From positions 23,590,963 through 23,654,962 of the forward strand of contig OX638133.1 in the NCBI GenBank assembly GCA_951804985.1: a stretch of DNA of 64,000 nt, written 5' to 3'. Both the position numbers and the translations under genes were made by a program. The notes beneath the pieces were generated by a model. It saw only the letters and a program-made list of their open reading frames with translations. It had not been told where the DNA came from and searched no databases. Positions 49,691 through 60,700 of the stretch are shown one piece after another (positions within the stretch are counted from its first letter, which is position 1; each line of letters opens with the position of its first letter). The stretch comes from Dryomyza anilis (Eukaryota; Arthropoda; Insecta; Diptera; Dryomyzidae).

Positions 49691-49859
49691 ATAAACAATT
49701 TGTTTGCTTTTTATCGCATGATATAAATTTTGCATGAATGCTATTTTTAGCATGATATAACTTTTACGCATGATGCTAATATATAAATAATTATATAACG
49801 TTTTTCGCATATTTAAATTTATTTTATAGCATGATAGAAAATTTGATGCATTTTTTATA

Positions 49860-51310
49860 ACTGAAATATTTCAAAATATTATTTGTTCTATTGCGCTCGA
49901 AATATTATTCTCGTATAATTTAAACTGTTCTGATTAAGTTCTCGTGTAATAAACATTTTTTTTTTCATATTATAGTTTTTTCAATAATTTTTTAATCAAA
50001 TATTAAATTTCCGAACACGTTACAAAATTTATTTTATGTGAGCATGATAGAATAGCATGCGCAAAAATGTTTTTCTCGCATCATTTAAAATGTTCTGTTA
50101 TGTAATAACGTTCTATTATAACATAATTTTATCAATTAAGTCTCACGACATAATGGTTAATAATGCTAAACTTTTCTATCATGCTACAATCAATTTTCTA
50201 ACATGTTATATATTTTTATTTATTATCTAATTATTGCTGAACAAATTTTCAATTACGATATAATTATTGTGCATGATAGAATTAATATATGATATATTAA
50301 ATGATGGAAAATCATTCACATTCTAAACAGTTTAGCCTGCTAATATAATTTTTAATATATCGCGCTATAAATATTCTAGTATAATTTGAATGGTTCTGTT
50401 ATGCTGCAGATATTTTGCTATCATGTTACAGCTTTTTGTCATAATAAAGTTTTTTTCAACAATTTTTATGTCTTATATTGTTTTGTCTATCATGCTACAA
50501 ACATTTTACTAACATGTTGTATAGTTTGTGTAATATTATCGCATTATTTAAATCAGGCTAGCATATGTTTGCATGATAGAATTATATAAAATAATAGCAT
50601 GATAGAGAGCTTGACAGATAAGCATGATATTTCAGTTTATTCTGATAACATCTTTTTTTCTATCGCGCTAAAAAATACTTTTCTCGCACACTTTTAAAAG
50701 TTATGTTATGTTGTAATTAATATAAGTTTTTTCTCTCATAATATAGTTTTTTTCAACAGTTTTTTTAGAGTCATGTAACAATTGTATATTGTGTCGTAAT
50801 TCCTCTCTCATGCTACAGTAAATTTTCTAACATGTTATATATTTTGTATAATTTCAATGCATTATTTCATTCACGCTATCATTTGTTTGCATAATAGAAT
50901 TGCTTAATAGAATAGCATGATAGATAATTTTGTGTTGTAATTTTTCTATTATGATAAAATCCTTTTTTTTAGTATTCTGTTCATCAAGCTATGCATGATA
51001 GATTAGCATCATATATATCATGGGAGAATATCATAATTTAAACGCATTTTATATATCATAATTTGAAAATATTTTTTTCTTCTTTCTATCTTTTATATAA
51101 TATATAATTTTAAAATTTTTTAGTCTCATATACCTTGCGTTTTGTGCTGTAATTTTTCTATCATGCTATAATAAATATTCTAACTTGTTACATATATTTC
51201 AAAAAATATTATAGCAAAAAATATTCAGCTATAATATGTTTTCTCGCATCACATATTTTTCTAACATGCTGTAAAATATTTTTCTAGCATGATATAATTT
51301 TCTTGCATGC
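49860..51310. repeat. ~320-bp tandem repeat with CTATCATGCTAC / GCATGATAGA motifs
   Basis: CTATCATGCTAC or a one-base variant occurs at 50176, 50487, 50804 and 51158 (spacing 311, 317, 354), each followed by TTTTCTAACATGTTATATA-like sequence. GCATGATAGAA recurs in inverse orientation between them. Diverged but ordered units. It lies just 3' of the last Pka-R2 exon. Confidence 0.7.
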
Positions 51311-51605
51311 TATAATTTTTTTTCTTGCTTTTTTTTTTGATTCTTACTTACGGCATAATTTTGTTTTTGTTTGTTAAATGTATGAATTTATGTTGCTGTC
51401 AACTATATTGACATAAATTATTATTTTAAATTTTTTTTTTTTTTGCTTTGTTGTTATAGTATATTTTCAAGTTGTTGTAGTACATTTTGTTGTATGTAGT
51501 ACTTTTAGTATTTTCAGTATTTTCAGTAGTTATTTTTTCTGGTTGTTGTTGTTGTTGTATGTGTAATTTTTCTTAATGTTGTTGTTGTTGTGTAGCTCAG
51601 ACTTT
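51311..51605 (-). other. Probable 3' UTR of the distal Pka-R2 isoform
   Basis: Directly downstream of the exon C stop. It contains a (GTT)n run (51542-51592, + strand) and A/T-rich sequence. No single polyadenylation signal stands out. Confidence 0.4.
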
Positions 51606-51736
51606 TTATCGCGTGTCGGTTATGTTATTTTTGCTGCCGAAGATTTTGATGAGTTGCGTCTCGTAGTCGTCTATGTTGCGCTTCATGATCTCCATGCACT
51701 GGCCCAGCAGCCGCTCAAATGCCTGCACTTCAAGGA
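51606..51736 (-). CDS. Pka-R2: Pka-R2 alternative last exon C (canonical C-terminus)
   Basis: 131 nt: two bases completing a Phe codon (T|TC), then 41 codons and TAA. It begins [17 protein letters not shown] and ends SKNNITDTR. The acceptor is strong (CTCTCTCTGCGCAG). It contains IDDYETQL, whose Tyr corresponds to the capping tyrosine of cAMP site B in mammalian RII. The match to known RII C-termini is clear, so this is the ancestral form. Confidence 0.95.
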
Positions 51737-54700
51737 CTGCGCAGAGAGAGTGAGCGAAAGAGATATAGACAGACAGAGTCAGTCAGACATAGAGAGTGAG
51801 TAGAGACAGCGCAGCGCACAGTGTGACAAGTGGAGTGATTGATGTAGATTGAGAACGAGAAAAAAGTGGAAAAATTGAAAAAATAGTTAAAGAATTAGTA
51901 AATTTTCAAAAAGTTTTTTGTTGTTTTCAACATATTTTACAAAGTCACAGACATGCTTTTGTGGTGCTTAAATTTTATTTATATTTTTAGAAATTTATAT
52001 ATATATTTTTTTTTCAATTTGGTAATCTGCGTGTATTGTTTAAAAACAAACAAACATATTATAGATCACCTCAATTACTATACAAAAAAAAAAAGTATTT
52101 ACGATCGATTTTTAAAAATTAAATTTGTTTTAGTACATAAACTAAAACAAATAATTTTTTAAACCAGAATATTTAAGCTCTACCGTTAACCGTTTTGGGA
52201 GTCGTTTTTAAAATTTTTAAAAATTATATTTTATTCGAAAAAATCTGCTTTTTGATGAAAATGTCATATTTAATAAAGGGTTTTTCAATAAGAGCGCTAC
52301 AAAAGCATACGCTGAACCCAATTTTCGACGGTTTTCAAGCTTAAATCGGCCGATACTGCTGCAATTTCACGTTCGATATTCGTACGAAGTTCATCAATCG
52401 TCGCTGGTTTGTTGGCATAGACCATAGACTTGACGTAGCCCCACAGGCGACCGAGGCGGCCAATCGACTGGACCATTTCGTGAGATAACACGTTCTCCAA
52501 ACTTGGTTTCCAATAAATTGATTGTGGCATTCGCTGTGTGGCTTGTGGCGCCGTCCTGTTGGAACCACATGTCCTCCAAGTCCATATCATCCAATTGGGG
52601 CCAAAAATATTCGGTTATCATTGAACGGTAGCAATTCCCATTCACAGTAACGTGCCGGTCTTGATCATCACAGAAGAAGTACGGCCCAATGACGCCGCCG
52701 GCCCATAAACCGCACCAAACCGTAATTTTTTCGAGATGCAATGATGACTCATGGAGTACGTGTGGATTGCTCTCTGACCAATAACGCATATTTTGTTTAT
52801 TGACGAAGCCATTCAGCCAGAAATGAGCCTCATCGCTGAAGATGATTTTTCGATGAAAATCGGAATCATTTTCAAGTTGTTGCTCAGCCCAATTCACTAA
52901 CATACGACGCTTCTGGTGGTCAAGCGGCTTCAGTTCTTGCGTCAATTGGATTTTGTAAGGATGTAGGCCAAGATCTTTTCGCAAAATTCGCCACAAGGAC
53001 GTCACAGAGATGCCCAACGCTTGAGAACGACGTGTGAGAGACACATTTGGGCTTTCTTCAACTGAAGTCTCAGCGGTGGCAATATTCTCGTCACTACGGG
53101 CACTTCTTTGTCTCACTGACACGGGAACATTTTGTACTCTGCCTGTGGATTTAAATTTTTCCACTATACGCTCAATTGCTGATCTGCTAGGTCGATTATG
53201 ACGACCATAAATTGGACGTAGCGCTCTTAACGTTCGGGCCACTCACTCCGAATTTCGGTAGTATATTATAATAATTTTGACTCGTTGTTGGCTCGTGTAT
53301 CTTTCCATCATGAAATGGCAAACCTTACTGAAGACAAATGTCAAAAGAGCAGCAAGAAATATGGCGTCGTTTGCTGTACCTGTCTCTCTACTTTTGTAGC
53401 GTCCCATTTGAAAAACCCTTTAGAAGTACAAAAACTCATGTGATGGGCTTTCCTAATTTTGTCGGTAAAATCTAAATAGTGGATTTTGAGTCATTTTAGT
53501 GAGATTTTAATATGCACCAAGTTTAAATTACTTAATCATGTTCAAAAGAACTTCTTTCCAATCAAAATCGAGAACATTTGAAATAAAATTGAGTTTACTA
53601 ATATAAATTATCAAAAAAAAAAAACTAAATCTTTCTGGAATTTTCTAAATATGAAAAGAAAATTCTTAATTTTATTTTGAATTATCTCAATTTCATTTCG
53701 AAAACACTAAATTTCAATTGGAAATGTTGGAATTTGTAACGAAATTAAGTTTTTTTTTATTTTCTTAAAAATAATCTTTCTAAAATTACGGTAAACCCCA
53801 TTAATACGGGTCTAATGCTAATTTTCAAAAAATGTTAAACAAATCAAAAAAAAAAACAAAAGTAATTTTTAATAGATTTTTTACAAACGGTTCGAAACGG
53901 TTAACGGTAGATCCAAAATATTTTGTAAATCTTTTCAGATTTTTTGTTATTTTTTTTGTTTTTTGAAGTGATCTAACAGACATATTTACAATAACAAAAT
54001 ATTAACAAAATTCTTAAAAAAAAAAATAAACAAAACATGCGACTTAAAACAAATTTTGCGTAGAACTGAAAAAATAAAATAAAGTGCATGACAGATTGTA
54101 GAGTACAAGTTGTCGGTTTGGGAAGAGCAAATTGGATATGTGCGCTGGATAAATGTGGTATGTTGTAGTGCCGTGGGACATGCATAGTGTGTGTTTGTGT
54201 GTAATTTTTGTGTAAAACGTGACCTACTTAAAATTAAATAGCGCTTAAATAATAAAAATATAAATCGAACATGTTCTAAAATTCAACTTCAAATGAAATT
54301 TAAATACTGCACAATAAAAACTGAATTGAATACGTTATATAAAAACTGAATTCAATACATTATATAAGGCTTGAACGCATTAAATTCGTTTGCAATATAG
54401 GCGATGTAAAAATAAAACTCAGCAAATACATTTTTGTCGAAAATTTAAATTAAGAGTTTGTTGGTAAATATTAGAAAAACTGATTGACAAATATTTAAAG
54501 TTAAAACGTCAAATAATAGTTAAACATTTTGTTCATACTTTGTTAAAATATAGAGCTGATCAATCATAAATTGACAGATATATGTATGGGTGACCGATAT
54601 GGGTACCCGCTTCAAAAATATTTTGCTTTTTGCGATTTGAATGAAATTTGGTGATCATGTAATATAAGTGGACCTATTGAATTATAAATAATTCAATACA

Positions 54701-57700
54701 AGCCTACGTGGTCAAAATTGCCATATTTGGACCCCAATATTTCGACAACCGGTCATCCTTCTTAACAGGTTTAAATGAGCTCAACTTAAGTTACATGTTC
54801 ACCAAATTTCATTCAAATCGGAAGCAAAAAAATGTTTGAAGCGGGTACGGTTGACCAAATTTTTCACCTATATAAAGATTTTTGTAATTGAATTACACTA
54901 AAAAATTTTACCATGGACATCCGAGACATCAATTCTATATTGCGGTTACGGATTTTGACTGCATACTCTGTTTTTTATTCTATTACATTATGTTTTTAAG
55001 AACATTTGCTATCGAAATTCTAAACCTTTTTCAGCGACAAAAAATTATAGACCCGTACACAACAAGTTTTCTAAAAAACTTTAAAAGCAATTTTTCTTTC
55101 AATGGTGAAGACTAATTATGATATATCAACAAATACTTATATTCCGGTTAGTTTTTAAAATATTTGAATCTAAACTTGAGAAATTTTAATTTTTTTGGAC
55201 TCTTTTTTGATTTCTTTAGCATTTATGAATTAATGATAAAAAAAGAAATGATTTATGTTTACGCAGCGCATAGTTCAAACTAACGTTCAAAATTACTAAC
55301 ATTTTTCCATAGGTTCTAATTAATAAAATATGCCCCATCAGAACAGTTTCCGTCAAGAACTGTTTAAATTTACAAAAATACTGAAAAAAAGCCACTTTTA
55401 CCCGAATTTTTTTTTAAAAACATATCGTCACTGTCATGCCAAAGGAGCGAATGTGCATTTTTAAAAATGTTGGGAAATCAAATTTTTATTATTTGCAGAA
55501 AAAAAATGTTTGGCAAAATATTTTTAAATAATAATGCCAATCGATAGGTGCTTTAAAAACAAACAATAAATACCTTTACACCACTATTTTATCTTGCACC
55601 AATAAAAAATTATAGCAAAAAAAACAGAGAAATTGGAAAAATTAAAAATCTTGTCATGCCTAAAGGGCGAATCTTTTCGTTTTTTTGCTATAACTCTTTA
55701 ATAGTACAAGATAAAATAGTGATGTAAAGCTAATTATTGTTTGTTTTCAAAGCACCTATCGATCTGCATAAATAATTATAAATATTTTGCCAAAAAAAAT
55801 TCCTGCAAATAACAAATGGCAAACTAATATATGGCAAAATATTTTTAATTAATGATGCAGTTCGATAGATGTTTTGAAAACAAACAATAAATGCCTTTAC
55901 ACCAATATTTTATCCTATACCAATAAAAGGTTAAGGCGAAAAAACTAAAAGATTCGCCCTTTAGGCATGAAAAGATTTTCAATTTTTCAAATTCGCCCTT
56001 TTGGTTTCGTCTTTTGTGGCTAGAAATATCCAACATAATGACACGCGATTTTGGCACAGCATACTTTAGGATAAACTACATTCAAAAATGTAAAAAAACG
56101 CAAATGCAAAAATTTGCACATTCACCACTTTGGCATGATAGTGATAAAAAATGTAATAAAAAAAACTTAGTATGCAATAAGAATAGGCATACTTTAAATA
56201 AGAATTAATGATATTTTTAGATTATTCGCATAAGTATTTTTATTGAAAATTGACTATATAAAAGACTACCAAAAATTATGTTCACAGGGCATATTTTAAA
56301 AAGTTGAACAATTAGAAAAAAGTTAGTTACTAAAAAAAGTTTGTAATATTCTTTGGCTAACCATATATAATATTCTGGTTTATATTAATATTCTAAATGC
56401 TAATAAAACAAATGTATATAAAATTGTCCCTAAAAATCAAAATGTTCCAAGTTTAGATCCAATTATCTTAAAAACGTATTTGAATATTAGCATTCACCCT
56501 AGTAGAAATTTCCCCGATGCGCCATCGGGAAATGATTGGGTTTTCGTTGGGTAAGCCCTATTAGAGAAAATATGATCATTGCATTTGCATGCCCTTATTA
56601 TGCTTACCATGGCAGGGTTTACATTATCTAAATAGAAATAAGAAATTAGCATCAGGCAATGATCGAGATTAATGAGAGAAACCCTATTATGCTCGGGCTC
56701 AGACAAGGCAATTGTCGGGTAAATATTAAAATGGGGAATTGCCCGATCAGTACATAATCATAGCCTGAGGTCAATACATGATCAGGACACTGCGTTGCAA
56801 GGACATTATGGGCCTCGTCATATCCCGATCACCTCAAATAATGACATGATCACTTCATGATCATGTCCCCTACCAAAATTTCTACTAGGGCATTAGTATA
56901 TTAATATAAGGCTTGATAATTAAAAGAAAAATTGCATTTAAGGTTTTTGAAAAACTATTTTTTCAATAGTATCATTTTATTATTCTAAATACGGCTTATA
57001 ATTATAATGGAAATTTTCTCAAAAAGGTTATGTATTGAAAAAAAAAACTGAGTATGTACATTCAGAAAAAACATACCATAAAATTAATAGTTTTTAGTAT
57101 TAAAATTTGTCAATACGATATTTGTCCGATAAACTATTAACTCAATCGGCGAATCCTATTAAATACTACAAAATACAATAAAATTTATTTGAGTTTGTAT
57201 GAAAATATTTATTATTTGTATACTATTAAATCAATAACTTTCCTATTGAAAAATGTTAATGGGATTTTATGAGTTTTTTTTCTGTGTGTAGTGAGTGTAG
57301 CACCTGCGAATTATATGGAATTGATATATATGCTAAAAATCGTTTTGTTTAGTGTAATTGAAAACATACACTAAAAAAAAAATCCACAAAATCCTAATAC
57401 AATTGGTTAATAAGTCTGTTAGTGATTTAATAGTACACAAAAACTAAATAGTTTCTTATAAACTCAATAAAAATTTAATAGTATTTTGCAGTATTTAATG
57501 GTATTTAACTATTAAAATAATAATTTAATAGTATAAACTATTAATTTAATGGTATAAACTATTGATTTAATGGTATTTTTTACTGAGTGTAATTGATGAG
57601 TTTTATTTAATACTAAAAATAATTATTAATTTTTGCTATTTAAATTCGATTTTGCTTAAATGTTAGAACATGTCGGCAAAATATAAGAAAGCTTGATTTT

Positions 57701-60700
57701 TTTGTTCTAAATTATAATTTTAATTATTCTAAATATATATTTTAGCTTGACGTCAAACACCTTTCGCTGCCATCACCCAACGCACCCTGCATTCAGTGTT
57801 TTTGTTTTTTTTTCTATCGTATTACGAGCGATTATTTACTGCGCGGCAGTTTTACGCATGCGCTGCAGCAGTTACACATTTTGCGGACATTTAATACAAA
57901 CACGTGGCATTGTTAGATTGTTTTTGTTGTTGTTGTTTATGAAGAGCTTACCAATGGGTTTTTTTTCTTTTGTTGCAAATGCATTTTTCAAAAAATAGTA
58001 TTGCATATTTTTAGGCGCACCAGCGAGAAATTGCTAAACTTTGCATGCTTGTTTGTTGGCTTGCGTACTCAATAGGCTGGCTTTGATCCGTTTTATCATG
58101 GGGTCGGCTCGGCCCGGCAGTAGTTGTGATCTAAAGCTTGCAATGCTAACTAAAAAGCTTTAAAGCATAGCTGCAGGCGCAGCTTTTTTATAACGCGTTT
58201 GATTTTATTGCATATTTTTGGGTTTCTTTTATAAATTAGGCACTTTTCTAAATGATTTTGCATATTTTTGAGTTGTTTTCATAAATTAGGCACTTTTCAG
58301 AATTATGTTGCATATTTTAAGTTGCTTAAAAAAATAAAGGCACACTCTAAGATGCTTGCTAATTTAATAATTGCTAAAAATTTTAGCTGCATACTTTTAG
58401 GTAAATATAAACTGCATATTTTACAAATAATAATAATTTTTTGCTAAAGAACAAAACTATTACATAAATTTAGGTACTTGTTTTGCATATATAAAATATT
58501 AAATTATATATTTATATTAACAAAATTTATTTTAGCTAAATATCAAAGTAATTCAAATTAATTTATATAAAATCTAAAGCTCAATTCTATGCACTAAATT
58601 GAATTTATAAAACTTTTACAACTTTTTGAACTTTTATAAAGAAATTGCATTAAAATAACTGTAAGCCTTATTTTATTAGCATATATGCAAATTTGGTTGC
58701 ATGCTTTTAGGTGTTTATATGATTTAACTGGTATTTTTGAATAAATCTAGGCGCTTGCATCAAAAACTATTGCATATATTAAGGCATTTTATGAGATTTA
58801 TGCAGTGTAAATGATTTATTAAAAGTATTTTTTAAATTTTATCTAGAAAAAATAAATATAACAATAGTGTGCGACAAAATAGCTAACTGCTATAGAGGCT
58901 TTCATTCTCACTGCGCGCTCCACCTCAGGAGTGACTGCCCTGTCGAGCCAAATTGGTTAGCTCGGCTTCGTAGCGTTCGACATTGCGCTTGAGCACATCC
59001 GTGAGGAAGCCGAGAATGCGCTCGAAAGCCTCCGTGAGCAGGACTGATTTAGATGATAAATTTCAATGATGAATTACATGATGAATAACAAATTTAAATG
59101 TATCGCCAGTTGATATTTTATGAATGTTGATGAATTCGATTGAATGTTAAAGAAATTGATTGAATTTTGATGATATTTGTTGATTTTTGATGAATTTGAT
59201 TGAATGTTGTTGTGAATTATAATTTGATTTGATGATGAACAATTTGTTTAGTAGATGAATGATTTGATTGCGTGATTAACGGTTTTGATTGAGTGATGAA
59301 TGATGTGATTAGTTGATGAACGATTTGATTTGTTGATGAACGATTTGATTTATTGGTGACCGATTTTATTAGTTAAATAACGATTCGATTGGTTAATGAA
59401 CCATTTGATTAGTTGATAAACGAATTAATTATTTGATAATCAATTTGTTTAGTTGATGAACGATTTGATTTGTTGATAAACAATTCAATTAAATGATGAA
59501 TAATGTGATTAGTTAATTAACGATTAGATTGGGTGATAAACGATTTAATTAGTTGATAAACAATTTGATTAGTTGATGAATAAGTTGATGATTAAGTGAT
59601 GAACGATGGGGTTAGTTGATGAAAGATTTGATAATTTGATAAACAATTTGTTGGTGAACGAGTTTATTTGTTGATGAACATTTTGATTGGTTGATGTACG
59701 ATTTGATTAGTTGATAAACGATTTGATTAGATGATGAAAGATTTAATTAGTTGATTAAAATTTGTATTAGGTGATGAACGATTTGATTTATTTATGAACG
59801 ATTTTATTTGTTGAGGAACGAATTGATTAGTTGAATAACGATTAGATTTGTTAATGAACAATTTGATTAGTTAATGAACGATTTGTTAATTTGATAAACA
59901 ATTTGTTGATGAACGATTTGATTTGTTGATGAACATTTTGATTGATTGTTGAACATTTTGATTGGTTGATGAACGATTTGATTAGTTGATGAACGATTTA
60001 ATTAGTTGATTAAAAATTGTATTAGTTGATGAACGATTTGATTTGTTTATGACCGAATTGATTAGTTGTTGCACATTTTTATTGAATGATGAACGATGTG
60101 ATTAGTTGATGAACAATTTGATAAGCAAGTTGTTTAATGGATGAATGATTTAATTTGTTGATAAACGATTTGATAAATTGATGAACGATTTGATAATTTG
60201 ATGAACAATTGAATTAGTCAATAAACGATATGATTTATTGATGAACGATATCATTCGTTATTGAACAATTTAATTGAGTGAGGAACGATGTGAGTAGTTG
60301 ATGAGTGATTTGATAATTTTATGTACAATTTGGTTAGTTGATGAACGATTTGATTTGTTGATGAATGGGTTGATATATTAATGAATGATTTGATAATTTG
60401 ATGAACAATTTCATTAGTTGTTCAATAATTTGATTTGATGATGTACGATTTGATAATTTGATGAACAAAGTGTTTGGTTAATGAACATTGATGATTTATT
60501 TCATTGAATGAATGAAACAGAATTTGATGAATTGTTGATGATTTTTCATTTAATATTGCATTGAGTTTTGAATGATTGATGCAGACAGGCCGATGAAAAA
60601 ATGATTTATGAAAAAGACGAAAAATAAAAATTATATGTGTGAATATTAAAAACAAAAACGTTTGCGCATAAAATACTTTTTAAAGAAAACTGTATAAAAT

